From a bacterium (lineage in GTDB: Bacteria; Bacillota_I; Bacilli_A; RF39; UBA660): DNA of 50,215 nt. Below the pieces are notes generated by a model, which saw nothing but the letters and a program-made list of their open reading frames with translations, had not been told where the DNA came from and did no database searches. Below, in pieces: positions 38,092 through 48,520 of the stretch; the first letter of the stretch is position 1, and every line of letters starts with the position of its first letter. The stretch is from the NCBI GenBank assembly GCA_030539175.1, contig JAUNSN010000005.1:1-50215 (forward strand), in the 5' to 3' direction. The translations under genes and the position numbers were made by a program.

Positions 38092-40224
38092 ATGACATTA
38101 AAGTTAGTAATAATATTAGTGATTATCTTAATACTCATTTTATTCATGTATTACATAGAACCAAGAATTTCAAAACAAAAACTAGCAAACAAAAATGAAC
38201 ATGGAAGTGCTAGATGGTCAACTTTTAATGAAATAAAAAATAATTTTAAAAGAAACTCTCTTGATAATATTAAAAGTGTAGGATACCCAGTTTGGTTTAG
38301 TAAAGATTTAAAATATGTTTGGTGGGATTATGAAAGCCCACATCATACCTATTTAGGAAGTTCAGGTAGTGGAAAAAGTTCCACTAGTGTTTTGCCTTTA
38401 TGTTCTTTTATTGCTACTTCCAGTGAAAAAAGAAGTGTATTTATTACTGATCCTAAAGCAGAGATATTTAATAAAGCAAGTAAAATGTTTCAAGATAATG
38501 GATTTGAAATAATAACATTGGATTTTCGTAATCCTGAGTTATCAAATAAAATTAATTTATTAGAACCCAGTATTATTGAGTATGAAAAGTATATGGAATT
38601 ATTAAAACAAACACAAGATTTAGATATTTTGGTAGAAAACTTAAATCAAGAAATAATTAATTTAGAACAAGAAAAAGATTTGTTGAGTAAAAAACGAGGT
38701 AAAAGGGGTAAAAGGTTTTATGAAATACCAGTATTGATAGAACAGAAACAAAAAGAAATTTTGTCTATTCCCAATAAACAATTAATATTAAATAATCAAG
38801 CAATGAGTCATTATGCTGAAAGCAATAGATTAGTTGCATCACTTTCATTGATGATAATGCAGGAAAAAGAAACTAAAGATCCTTTTTGGAATAATAGTGC
38901 TAAAAATTTACTTGAAGGTATAATAGGGATGTTTCTTGAAGATTACAAAGATGGAAAAATTAAAAGAGAGCAAATAACATTATCATCAGTAAAAAAATTT
39001 CAAAATAGTTCTATGACTGAAAGTAATTTTAAAAGGTTTAAAATATACATTGAAAAGAAACCTTATGGAAGTGCTAGTAAAGATAAGTTAATATCTATTC
39101 TATCAACAAGTGAAAATACCTATAAATCTATTACAAGTGTATTTAATGAAAAGATGAGTTTATTTGATGATGTTAATGTAGAAAATATAACTTCTTCTAG
39201 TGATTTTGATTTTGATATATTAGGGAAAAAAGCATCAGTATTATTTTTTATAGTTCCTGATGAAGATAAAATTTACTTTACTTTAATTTCAATAATAATT
39301 GGACTTTTATATAGAGAACTTGTAAAACTAGCAAATAGTAGGGAAGATAAGAGAGTAGAAGTAGGAATTGATTTTATACTTGATGAATTTGCAAATTGTC
39401 CTCCTCTTCCTGATATAGAAACAATTGTATCAGTAGCAAGAAGTAGAGGAATGAGATTTCATTTTTACATACAGTCTTTTGCTCAACTTGATAATGTTTA
39501 TGGAAAAGATACAGCACAAATAATATTAGATAACTGTGCATTAACATATTTAAAAACAAATACACAAGAAACAGCGGAGGCAATATCAAAAAGACTAGGA
39601 AATAAAACAATTGAAAGTGGTTCAGTAAATTATTCAATTAGTCTAACCAATGCTAGTGGAAGTAAAAGTTCAAACTTAATGGGACGACCTCTTTTGACTG
39701 CTGATGAAATAAAACAGTTACATTACAAGACTATTATATTTCCTATTGTAGGTTATCCAATTTTTAGAGATACAATCTTTTATAAAAAGTTTAAATGTTT
39801 TAAAGAAGGAAGAATAGAAAGAACAGAAAGACCATTACAAAAATTGAATAATACTTACTATACCGTAGAACAAATAAATACTTTAACTAATGTTAAACCA
39901 AATAAAAGTAATGGAAATATTATTGATATGACAAAAGAAAAACAAAAACAGACTTTGGATGAATTATTAAATAAATTATTACCATTGATTAAATCAGTTA
40001 AGAAAAATGTTTCTTTTTATGAAAGTGATAATACAGTAGTAGCAGTTATCGAATTTGAAAGAATAATTCCAAATCATATAGTAAACAAGATGTTGAAACA
40101 GGTGGATCAAGATAAATTTGCTTTTAATATTCATATTAGTGATAAAACAGAAAAATATCCTGCAAAAATAGAAATATTTTTAGATGGAAAAGAAATGGGG
40201 GTTGAAAATAGTAATGATAAATAA
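38092..40224 (+). CDS. VirD4/TraG-like type IV coupling protein
   Basis: 710 aa. One N-terminal membrane helix (LVIILVIILILILFMYYI) precedes the cytoplasmic motor: NEHGSARW, then Walker A YLGSSGSGKSS (about residues 87-97), an all-alpha-like insert with a coiled coil at about 165-225, and Walker B VGIDFILDEFANCPPLPDI (about 424-442) with a FYIQSFAQL sensor. It brings the relaxase-DNA complex to the T4SS channel. Its end overlaps the sortase start region. Confidence 0.92.
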   Translation: MTLKLVIILVIILILILFMYYIEPRISKQKLANKNEHGSARWSTFNEIKNNFKRNSLDNIKSVGYPVWFSKDLKYVWWDYESPHHTYLGSSGSGKSSTSVLPLCSFIATSSEKRSVFITDPKAEIFNKASKMFQDNGFEIITLDFRNPELSNKINLLEPSIIEYEKYMELLKQTQDLDILVENLNQEIINLEQEKDLLSKKRGKRGKRFYEIPVLIEQKQKEILSIPNKQLILNNQAMSHYAESNRLVASLSLMIMQEKETKDPFWNNSAKNLLEGIIGMFLEDYKDGKIKREQITLSSVKKFQNSSMTESNFKRFKIYIEKKPYGSASKDKLISILSTSENTYKSITSVFNEKMSLFDDVNVENITSSSDFDFDILGKKASVLFFIVPDEDKIYFTLISIIIGLLYRELVKLANSREDKRVEVGIDFILDEFANCPPLPDIETIVSVARSRGMRFHFYIQSFAQLDNVYGKDTAQIILDNCALTYLKTNTQETAEAISKRLGNKTIESGSVNYSISLTNASGSKSSNLMGRPLLTADEIKQLHYKTIIFPIVGYPIFRDTIFYKKFKCFKEGRIERTERPLQKLNNTYYTVEQINTLTNVKPNKSNGNIIDMTKEKQKQTLDELLNKLLPLIKSVKKNVSFYESDNTVVAVIEFERIIPNHIVNKMLKQVDQDKFAFNIHISDKTEKYPAKIEIFLDGKEMGVENSNDK

Positions 40225-40810
40225 AAAAATAATGTTAATCATAGGACTAACATTTATTATAAGTGGTTTTATTATATATGCAGTAAATTGTTATTTTAAT
40301 TATAGAGTTCAAAAAGAAGATGAAAATTTTGTGGAGCAATTTATGGAACAAGAATTTGCAGATGAAAAAGAAGAAACTGAAATAGAGGAAGAAATAGTAG
40401 AAGATTATACAGGATATTTAGCAGTTTTAGAAATACCTAAAATCGATTTAAAAACAGGAGTAGTAATGTCTAGCAAAGACTATTCTACTATGAATAGAAA
40501 TGTAAGCATTTATCCTACTTCTGATATGCCTAATTATAAGTATGGAAATACAATATTATTTGCACATAATGGAACAAGTAAGGTATCTTATTTTAGAAAT
40601 ATTGATAGATTAGAAAAAGATGATGTAATTTTTATTTATTATGATGAAATTAAATATTCATATAAAGTTATTGATAAATATTATGTAAAAGAGAATAGTA
40701 AAGAACCATTAATGAGAAAAGATGATAAGAGTATTATAACTTTAATAACTTGTAAAAAAGGAAATAATAGATATAGGTTGATAATCGTAGGAGAAAAATA
40801 TTATGAATGA
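40214..40810 (+). CDS. sortase
   Basis: 198 aa from the ATG at 40214; an upstream ATG at 40184 lies inside the coupling-protein gene and its ribosome site is not better. A single N-terminal membrane helix ([18 protein letters not shown]) anchors it. The catalytic residues are visible: His in LFAHNG, Cys in LITCKKG and Arg in [10 protein letters not shown] (TLxTC and RxxIVGE features). Sortases cleave LPxTG-like proteins and link them to the wall or to each other. The LPKTY adhesin at 23.1-26.0 kb in the same element is the likely substrate. It overlaps the giant gene by eight bases. Confidence 0.85.
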   Translation: MINKKIMLIIGLTFIISGFIIYAVNCYFNYRVQKEDENFVEQFMEQEFADEKEETEIEEEIVEDYTGYLAVLEIPKIDLKTGVVMSSKDYSTMNRNVSIYPTSDMPNYKYGNTILFAHNGTSKVSYFRNIDRLEKDDVIFIYYDEIKYSYKVIDKYYVKENSKEPLMRKDDKSIITLITCKKGNNRYRLIIVGEKYYE

Positions 40811-43800
40811 TGTAATAAGAAATATTATAGAAAATCAAAATAATTTTAATAATTATGTTAAATATGCTAGTAATTTATATAAGCAAGATTTAGATACAAT
40901 ATTTACATTATTTGATAGCGATCCTAAAGGTAGTTATTATGGAACATTTGAAAATTGGAACGGAATTGAAAGAAGAATAAAAAAAGGTGAACATGGAATA
41001 TTAACATACAAAAATGGTAAAAAAGTGTATTTATTTGATATAAGACAAACTTATGGAAAATCAATTACAATGTGGAAGTATGATAATCTAAAAACCGAAA
41101 ATGTGATTAAAGGGTTATATAATCATTATGGGATATATGAGGAAATTCCTGTTAATAAAAATAAAGTTTTATTTTTTAGAGCAATATATAAAATAGCAGA
41201 AGAACAATTAAAAAAACAAAATTATGATTTAAACTTTAATGAAGAAGGAATTGTTGCTAACTTAACAGCACAATTAGTATTAACAAAATGTAATTATAAT
41301 GTTGAAAATTATTCTTCATTACAAATGATGTATTCAACAAGTATAGATGATCTAGCATATCTATTTGATTTATCACATCAAATGTTTCAAGAAATAATGC
41401 CACAGGTCATAAGAATTGAAAAAGCATCTGAAAAAATTATTTCAAAATCCACAGAAAAAGAAAAAAAGATTAGTAGAGAACAATATGTTCAAGCTAGTCT
41501 TTTTAATTTAGAAGAACAAAAAGAAGAATATGAAGAAACGGAACTTGATAGAGTTTTAGTCAAGGGAAGTGGTTTTTCAAAAGGTAATAATAGAATATAT
41601 CATTTAATGACAAGTGATATATCAAAAGATGAGGCAGTTAAAGAATTAAAAGATGAATATGGAATGGGAGGTTGGACACATTATTTTAAAGATGGAACAA
41701 CTGGATATGCAAATCATGATTCAAAAGGAATAAGTATAGAACATCATGAAAGTAATACAACAGCAAACTATTCTTGGAGTCAAGTATATGATAGACTGAA
41801 ATATCTTATTAAAAATGAATTGTATTTGGATGAAAGGAATTTGGAAATACTAAAATCTTTAGAAAATAAAAAAGAGAAAGTATTTAATAATAAATATGGA
41901 ATAACTAATTTAGATGAGTGTGAAAATATATTATCTGCAATATATAATGTAAATGAAGATACTCCAAATGTTTATGAACTATTACTTGAAGTAAAAGAAG
42001 AAAATAAATATGCGGAAAAATATTATGAAACAATAATGTTGGTCGAAAAAACAGTAAATTGTTTAGATGAAATAAAAGATTTAAATATAGATATAAAAGA
42101 ATTAATTGATAATTATTATATTGATGATAATAAAACTTTACATACATTTGTAGGTAATCAAGAAAGCGTATCAATAGATAATGTTAGTGAAGAACAAGTT
42201 CAAAACATAATTGATGATGAAAATGATATTATTAGGAATGATAATCAAAAAGTAATAAAACAAAAATATGATTTTCAAGATTTAGAAAGTGCTTATGATA
42301 CATTAAAAGAAATAGAAAATCCAAATGAAAAAGTTAGCAATTTAATAAACGAAATGGCAGAGGAACTAGATTATGATGATAATGAGCATATTCATGAATC
42401 ATCTCGATTAATTAATGAGGCAGAAAAGTTATTAAACAATAATATTGAACCAGTTAACTATCATATACCAAATAATGAAATTGAGTATGGTGGTGCTAAA
42501 ATAAAATATAAGAATAATGTTGAAGCAATTAAACTTGTTAAAGAACTATATGATAATGATAGAAATGCAACACCTGAAGAACAAGAAATACTTGCTAAAT
42601 ATACTGGTTGGGGTGGAGTTCCTGATGTTTTTGATGATAAAAAGGAAAATTGGAAAGATGAATATCAAGAATTAAAACAACTTTTAACAGATGATGAATA
42701 TGAAAAAGCAAGAAGATCAACATTAACGGCATACTATACACCCAATAATGTAATTAATACTATGTGGGAAATAATTGATAGGATGGGATTTAAAAAAGGA
42801 AATATATTAGAACCATCTATGGGTATAGGAAATTTCTATGGAAGATTACCTGCATATTTTAGTAATTCAAAGTTATACGGAATTGAACTTGATGATATAT
42901 CTGGTAAAATTGCAACCAAATTATATCCAAAAGCAAAAATTGAAATTAATGGATACGAAAATACTAATTATCAAGATAACTTTTTTGATTTAGCAATAAG
43001 TAATATACCTTTTGGAAACATACCAGTTTATGATTCTAAATATAAAAACACAAACTTTCTGGTTCATGATTATTATTTTCAAAAAACATTAGATAAAGTT
43101 AGACCAGGAGGTGTAATAGCATTTGTAACATCAACTGGAACACTTGATAAAAGTGATAATAGGATTAGAAAATACATAGCAGAAAGAGCTGATTTACTAG
43201 GTGCTATAAGATTACCAAATAATACTTTCAAAGAAATAGCAAATACACAAGTATCAACAGATATAATATTCTTACAAAAGAAAGACAAATTAGATTTATC
43301 AGCAAATCCAAATTGGATTAATACAAGTGAGTTAGAAAATGGTGTTCCAGTAAATAATTACTATATAGAACATCCATATATGATGTTAGGGCAAATGGAA
43401 TTTGATAAAAGTATGTATGGTTCTGATAATGTAACATCATTACACCCATTTGAAAATGCTAATTTAGAAGAACAATTAAAAGAAACTATTAGTAATTTTA
43501 GGAGAGATATTTTTAAAGAAGTTGCTCTTGAAGAAGTGAATAGCAATTTAGAAATAATCGAGGCACAACCCGATACCAAGAACAATGCTTATAGAATTAT
43601 AAATGGTAATATTTATCAAAGAGATAATTCAGTAATGATACCAATAGAGAAACAAACTGGTATGGTAGCAGATAGAATTAAGGGAATGTGTGAAATAAGA
43701 GATTGTTTAAAAAGAGTATTTCATATCCAATTATCAAATGGAAGTGATGAAGAACTTGCAAATGCACAAAATTCATTATCTGTTGCTTATGATAAATATG

Positions 43801-46800
43801 TAAAAAAATATGATAGCTTAAATGCAAAAGCAAATATAAAAGCATTTGAAGAAGATCCTGATTGCTTTTTGCTTATGAGTATTGAAGATGAATATAAAGA
43901 AGATGATAAAACTTATTATAAAAAAGGTGCAGTATTTACTAAAAGAACAATAAGAAAACCAATTGTTATAGAAAAAGTAGATAATTCAATGGAGGCATTG
44001 ACAGTTTCGTTAAATGAAAAAGGATTTATAGATTTAGATTATATGAGTGAAATAACTGAACTTGAAAAAGATGATATAGTTAAAGAGTTAGATGGTCTTA
44101 TTTATCAAGACCCAGTAAAGGCAGATAATCCATCAAAAAGTTGGGTAACAGCAAGTGAATATTTAAGTGGTAATGTTAAAGAAAAATTAAATATTGCAAA
44201 ATCTTTAAATGGAACAGAAGAATTATATAAAAAGAATATTGAGGCATTAGAGAAAGTGCAACCAACACCACTTACAGCAGAGGAAATAGATATTAGATTA
44301 GGGGCAACTTGGATACCTAAAGAAATTATCCGTCAATTTTGTTGTGAATTAATAGATATTCCTAGATATTATGAAGATAATTTAAAGATAGAATATGTTC
44401 CAGAGATAAATGCTTGGCTACTTGAACGAAGTGGTGTCAATATGAGATATGGAAGTATTAAAAATACTGAAACATGGGGAACTAAAAGAGCAGATGCTTT
44501 AACACTTATAAAATCATCTTTAAATCTAAAAACAATAACTATATTTGATAGAGATGAAGATGATAAACCAGTATTTAATTATTATGAAACTGCAATAGCA
44601 AGAGAAAAACAAAATGAAATAAAAGAAGAATTTAAAACTTGGATATTTAAAGATCCTGAAAGATCAAAATTATTAGTTGATATGTATAATGAGAAATTTA
44701 ATTGTATTAGATTAAGAGATTATGACGGAGGTAGTATTGAATTAAAAGGAATGAGTTCTGATATAGAACTTAGACCACACCAAAAAAATGCTATTGCAAG
44801 AATTTTATATGGAGGAAATACATTATTAGCTCATTGTGTAGGAGCAGGGAAAACTTTTGAAATGATAGGTGCAGGTATGGAATTAAAAAGATTAGGTATA
44901 GCACAAAAACCTATGTATGTTGTTCCTAATCATTTGACAGAACAATGGGCAAGTGAATATCTAAAACTATATCCCAATGCAAATATACTGGTTGCAGGAA
45001 AAAAAGACTTTGAAAAAAATAGAAGAAAAAAATTGATGAGCAGAATTGCTACTGGAGAATGGGATGCAGTAATTGTAGGACATAGTTCTTTTGGAAAATT
45101 ACCAGTATCAATAGAATTACAAAAAAGACATATTACTGAAGAAATAGAAAGTATTAGTATAGCAATTAAAAGAGTTCAAGAAGAAAATACTGGTAAAGGA
45201 ATTAGTGTTAAAAGGATGGAGAAAACAAAAAAGCAACTGGAAACAAAATTTCAAAAATTACTTGATGATGAAACAAAAGATGACAATATCAACTTTGAAG
45301 AACTTGGAGTTGATTTTTTATTTGTAGATGAAGCTCATGAGTTTAAAAATCTTGCATTATTTTCTAAACTTGCAAATGTTTCTGGTGTAAATAATACAGC
45401 TAGTCAAAAAGCAAGTGATTTATATATGAAAACTTCTTATTTGAATAATATGAATAACGGAAAGGGAATAGTATTTGCAACAGGAACACCAATATCTAAT
45501 TCTATGACTGAATTATATACTATGCAAAAGTATTTACAAATGGATAGATTACAAGAAATAGGATTAGATTATTTTGATAGTTGGGCAAGTGTTTTTGGAG
45601 AAACAATTAACAGTTTTGAAGTTGCACCAGATGGAAGTGGGTTTAGGTCAAAAGTTAGATTTGCAAAGTTCTATAACTTACCTGAACTTTTAACATTATT
45701 TAAAGAGATAGCAGATATTCAAACTATTAAGATGTTGAACTTACCAGTTCCTAAATTAAAGTTTAATAGATATGAAATAGAGTCAGCACCTAAAAGTGAT
45801 GAACTTGGAGAATATATTAATACTTTAGTAGAAAGAAGTGAGGCAATAAAAAGTGGATTAGTTGAACCATATGAAGATAATATGTTAAAAGTAACCAATG
45901 ATGGTAGAAAAGCAGCTCTTGATTTAAGATTAATTGATAAAGATATGCCAGACTTACCTGATAGTAAAGTTAATATAGCAATTAAAAATATTTTTAATAT
46001 ATATAAGGAAACAGAAGATAAAAAATCAGCACAATTGGTGTTTTGTGATTTATCAACTCCAAAAAATGATGGAACATTTAATATCTATACCGATATAAAA
46101 GGTAAACTTGTTGGTATGGGTGTAGATGAAAAAGAAATAGAATTTATTCACAATGCCAACAGTGATCAAGAAAAAGCAGAACTTTTTGAAAATGTTAGAA
46201 ATGGAAAAGTAAGAATATTATTAGGTTCAACATTTAAAATGGGTGCAGGAATGAATGTTCAAAATAAATTAATTGCTTTACACCATCTTGATTGTCCATG
46301 GAGGCCTAGTGATATTGAACAAAGAGAGGGGAGAATTTTAAGACAGGGAAATGAAAATGATGAAGTTCAAATATTTAGATATGTAACAGAGGGAAGTTTT
46401 GATTCATACTCTTATCAATTAATTGAAACAAAAGCAAACTTTATTAATCAAATAATGTCTAGTGGTAGTGGTGGAACAAGAAGTATGGAAGATGTTGATG
46501 AACAAGCATTATCTTATGCAGAGGTTAAAGCAATAGCTACAGGTAATCCTATAATATTAGAAAAGTTTCAAGTTGAAAATGATTTAAAAAAATTACAAAT
46601 GTTGAAAAATAAATATGATTCATCAAAAACAGAAATGATAAATGATGTAAATGTTAGATACCCAATACAACTTAAAAATCTTAATAATAAATTAGATGGA
46701 TTAAAAGAAGATATACCTAAAGTAAAAGACACATCAGCAGATAATTTTTATATAACATTATTAAATGAACCTTATAACGAAAGAAGTAAAGCAGGTGAAA

Positions 46801-47219
46801 AATTAAAACAATTATTTTCTATTTTAAAACCAGAGGAAAGGGTTATAGGAGAAATATCAGGATTTGAGATAATAGGTAGTAAAGATGATGTGTTTAAAAT
46901 GCCATGTATATTTTTGAAAGGTAAAGGAAGATATAAAGTTGAACTTGCAGATAATGCAGTTGGGAATATCTTGAAAATAGAAAATGTCTTAAAGAACTTA
47001 TCGAGTAAAGTAAATGAAGTAGAAGAAGAAATTAAGAAAGTTGAAAAGCAAGTAACAGATACTAATGCAGAAATTAATAGACCATTTGCTAGATTTGATG
47101 AATTAAAGGGATTATTAAAAAGAAAAGATGAAATAGATAGGGAACTTGATATTGACCAAAAAGATAGTGAAATAGTTGCTGATATACCTAGTGAAAATAC
47201 AAATGAAAAAGAAATTTAA
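40803..47219 (+). CDS. giant ArdC-like/N6-methylase/helicase protein
   Basis: 2138 aa. Residues 1-110 (FGTFENW-like [20 protein letters not shown]) resemble the ArdC N-terminal domain that protects incoming [18 protein letters not shown] module (about 290) resembles LPD domains. A DNA methylase core follows: [11 protein letters not shown] (about 667-677) and [10 protein letters not shown] (about 732-741), the latter an N-[I/P]-P-F-type motif IV. The C-terminal half is an SF2/SNF2-like helicase: [10 protein letters not shown] (about 1344), VDEAHEF (about 1508), ATGTPISN and [11 protein letters not shown] (about 1839). The last ~100 residues are coiled coil. Such 'polyvalent' proteins travel with or support ICEs, probably helping establishment in a new host. 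It is the last gene of the transfer operon. Confidence 0.88.
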   Translation: MNDVIRNIIENQNNFNNYVKYASNLYKQDLDTIFTLFDSDPKGSYYGTFENWNGIERRIKKGEHGILTYKNGKKVYLFDIRQTYGKSITMWKYDNLKTENVIKGLYNHYGIYEEIPVNKNKVLFFRAIYKIAEEQLKKQNYDLNFNEEGIVANLTAQLVLTKCNYNVENYSSLQMMYSTSIDDLAYLFDLSHQMFQEIMPQVIRIEKASEKIISKSTEKEKKISREQYVQASLFNLEEQKEEYEETELDRVLVKGSGFSKGNNRIYHLMTSDISKDEAVKELKDEYGMGGWTHYFKDGTTGYANHDSKGISIEHHESNTTANYSWSQVYDRLKYLIKNELYLDERNLEILKSLENKKEKVFNNKYGITNLDECENILSAIYNVNEDTPNVYELLLEVKEENKYAEKYYETIMLVEKTVNCLDEIKDLNIDIKELIDNYYIDDNKTLHTFVGNQESVSIDNVSEEQVQNIIDDENDIIRNDNQKVIKQKYDFQDLESAYDTLKEIENPNEKVSNLINEMAEELDYDDNEHIHESSRLINEAEKLLNNNIEPVNYHIPNNEIEYGGAKIKYKNNVEAIKLVKELYDNDRNATPEEQEILAKYTGWGGVPDVFDDKKENWKDEYQELKQLLTDDEYEKARRSTLTAYYTPNNVINTMWEIIDRMGFKKGNILEPSMGIGNFYGRLPAYFSNSKLYGIELDDISGKIATKLYPKAKIEINGYENTNYQDNFFDLAISNIPFGNIPVYDSKYKNTNFLVHDYYFQKTLDKVRPGGVIAFVTSTGTLDKSDNRIRKYIAERADLLGAIRLPNNTFKEIANTQVSTDIIFLQKKDKLDLSANPNWINTSELENGVPVNNYYIEHPYMMLGQMEFDKSMYGSDNVTSLHPFENANLEEQLKETISNFRRDIFKEVALEEVNSNLEIIEAQPDTKNNAYRIINGNIYQRDNSVMIPIEKQTGMVADRIKGMCEIRDCLKRVFHIQLSNGSDEELANAQNSLSVAYDKYVKKYDSLNAKANIKAFEEDPDCFLLMSIEDEYKEDDKTYYKKGAVFTKRTIRKPIVIEKVDNSMEALTVSLNEKGFIDLDYMSEITELEKDDIVKELDGLIYQDPVKADNPSKSWVTASEYLSGNVKEKLNIAKSLNGTEELYKKNIEALEKVQPTPLTAEEIDIRLGATWIPKEIIRQFCCELIDIPRYYEDNLKIEYVPEINAWLLERSGVNMRYGSIKNTETWGTKRADALTLIKSSLNLKTITIFDRDEDDKPVFNYYETAIAREKQNEIKEEFKTWIFKDPERSKLLVDMYNEKFNCIRLRDYDGGSIELKGMSSDIELRPHQKNAIARILYGGNTLLAHCVGAGKTFEMIGAGMELKRLGIAQKPMYVVPNHLTEQWASEYLKLYPNANILVAGKKDFEKNRRKKLMSRIATGEWDAVIVGHSSFGKLPVSIELQKRHITEEIESISIAIKRVQEENTGKGISVKRMEKTKKQLETKFQKLLDDETKDDNINFEELGVDFLFVDEAHEFKNLALFSKLANVSGVNNTASQKASDLYMKTSYLNNMNNGKGIVFATGTPISNSMTELYTMQKYLQMDRLQEIGLDYFDSWASVFGETINSFEVAPDGSGFRSKVRFAKFYNLPELLTLFKEIADIQTIKMLNLPVPKLKFNRYEIESAPKSDELGEYINTLVERSEAIKSGLVEPYEDNMLKVTNDGRKAALDLRLIDKDMPDLPDSKVNIAIKNIFNIYKETEDKKSAQLVFCDLSTPKNDGTFNIYTDIKGKLVGMGVDEKEIEFIHNANSDQEKAELFENVRNGKVRILLGSTFKMGAGMNVQNKLIALHHLDCPWRPSDIEQREGRILRQGNENDEVQIFRYVTEGSFDSYSYQLIETKANFINQIMSSGSGGTRSMEDVDEQALSYAEVKAIATGNPIILEKFQVENDLKKLQMLKNKYDSSKTEMINDVNVRYPIQLKNLNNKLDGLKEDIPKVKDTSADNFYITLLNEPYNERSKAGEKLKQLFSILKPEERVIGEISGFEIIGSKDDVFKMPCIFLKGKGRYKVELADNAVGNILKIENVLKNLSSKVNEVEEEIKKVEKQVTDTNAEINRPFARFDELKGLLKRKDEIDRELDIDQKDSEIVADIPSENTNEKEI

Positions 47220-47405
47220 AAAAATGCAAAAAAACTCTTGCAAAATCACTCGGATTAAGTGATAAATAGATTAGCCAAAATTCGTTAGCATTTGCACTTA
47301 AATTAAGCACAGTTTTATTTGGGTATATTGCTTGGATAGTTATATGTTGTTTTGAAAAAAGTTGCTAAAATGAGCCTAAAACGAGTTTGTAAGAAAGGAG
47401 AAAAA

Positions 47406-47648
47406 ATGAAAGAAAAAACAGTTAAATCAATAGACAGCTCATTATTTAATTTCTTGGTAGAAAATATTTCAGTTATGGTGGAGTGTGATCTAGAAGAAAA
47501 GCCATCAGCATTTCCTTATACTATTGCTTGTAGTAATTTTGTAAGAGATTTAAAACACAACCATAATAAAGAGTTTGATGAAGAATTATTTGGTGAAAAA
47601 CTTATAGGTTTTATGGTAGATGAGATTACAGCACAACTACCAAAATAA
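47406..47648 (+). CDS. 80-aa hypothetical protein
   Basis: ATG at 47406 follows AAAGGAG; an ORF start at 47352 lies upstream of this site. The protein (KSIDSSLFNFLVENISVMVE, then PYTIACSNFVRDLKHNH and EKLIGFMVDEITAQL) is small and mostly helical. No family recognised. A gap of about 190 bases with no other gene precedes it. Confidence 0.6.
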   Translation: MKEKTVKSIDSSLFNFLVENISVMVECDLEEKPSAFPYTIACSNFVRDLKHNHNKEFDEELFGEKLIGFMVDEITAQLPK

Positions 47649-47666
47649 AAGAAAGGAAGATAAAAA

Positions 47667-48143
47667 ATGATTGAAGAAAAATCTGAAAAATGTGAAGAAT
47701 TAGTATCATTATTCGAGGAACTAAAAGAAAGTGAAAAACTTGATGTAATGTCCATCTTGTTTGAACATATTGACAATGAACTAATAAATGATGGTAATTA
47801 CGCAACAGGTGATGAAGCACTTGGAAATGATAAAGAAGTATTGACTTCAATAGATATTGGATTTAATACAACTAAACCACTTGCAATACAGTTATTTAAT
47901 TACAAAAGAAAAATGTATAATATGGAAATGTTAGAAATAAAAGATGTTGAAACAAATATCAAAATTACTGATAGCATTAATCAAATATTAAAACAATTTT
48001 ATAAATTACCATTTTGCGATAAATTAGACTTTTTAATTGAAAGTATTTATTTATTGAGTATGATAAAAGAAGTAAATAACAATTTAGATACAAATGAAAT
48101 TATAGGAAATATATTAGATTTTAAAAAAAGAATAAAAGAATAA
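47667..48143 (+). CDS. 158-aa hypothetical protein
   Basis: Acidic, helical, no signal peptide (EKCEELVSLFEELKESEKLD, then IKITDSINQILKQFYKLPFC). It is co-transcribed with the 80-aa gene 18 bases upstream, with GAAAGGAAG as ribosome site. No family recognised. The pair sits between the giant gene and the recombinase module, where element-stability or regulatory genes are common. Confidence 0.6.
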   Translation: MIEEKSEKCEELVSLFEELKESEKLDVMSILFEHIDNELINDGNYATGDEALGNDKEVLTSIDIGFNTTKPLAIQLFNYKRKMYNMEMLEIKDVETNIKITDSINQILKQFYKLPFCDKLDFLIESIYLLSMIKEVNNNLDTNEIIGNILDFKKRIKE

Positions 48144-48172
48144 AAAGAAAAAAATATTAATTATAAATTGTT

Positions 48173-48239
48173 ATTTGAAACTTAGTATAGAGTAATAATT
48201 TATAGTTATTTACTCCCTTAAAAATATTAGAGTTTCAAG
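48173..48239 (+). other. structured leader before the SHOCT gene
   Basis: TTGAAACT and AGTTTCAA form outer arms around a second imperfect stem (AGAGTAAT...ATTTACTC). Together with the terminator just downstream, this may be a regulatory leader RNA for the SHOCT/recombinase genes. Confidence 0.45.
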
Positions 48240-48252
48240 TAATAAAGAAATT

Positions 48253-48278
48253 GGGACTCATAATATTGAGTCCCTTTT
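48253..48278 (+). terminator. intrinsic terminator upstream of the recombinase module
   Basis: An 8-bp perfect stem (GGGACTCA/TGAGTCCC) with a 6-base loop runs into TTTT, 30 bases before the SHOCT-like start codon. Confidence 0.85.
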
Positions 48279-48308
48279 AATATTTTTAAATAAAAGGGGG
48301 TTAAAAAA

Positions 48309-48503
48309 ATGCAAGAAATTGAAAATGAAATAATAAATAATAATTCAAGAAAATTAACTGAAGAAGAAAAAATATTGGAATTAAAATTAAAGTTTAATAG
48401 TGAACTATATGAACAAAAAGTAATATCTTCTGAAGTGTTTAAGGAATATAGACAAAAAATAATAAAACAAATGAATAGGTTGAAAAACCAAAAGAAAGTA
48501 TAA
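48309..48503 (+). CDS. 64-aa SHOCT-like protein upstream of the recombinase
   Basis: A 64-aa helical protein after AAAAGGGGG. The C-terminal half (KLKFNSELYEQKVISSEVFK, then EYRQKIIKQMNRLKNQ) shows the SHOCT-like helix-turn-helix dimer motif seen in the 45-aa protein at 1940. It is 17 bases before the recombinase start. The repeated pairing of this small gene with a large serine recombinase suggests an accessory role in integration or excision. Confidence 0.7.
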   Translation: MQEIENEIINNNSRKLTEEEKILELKLKFNSELYEQKVISSEVFKEYRQKIIKQMNRLKNQKKV

Positions 48504-48520
48504 AGAAAAGAGGAAATCGG

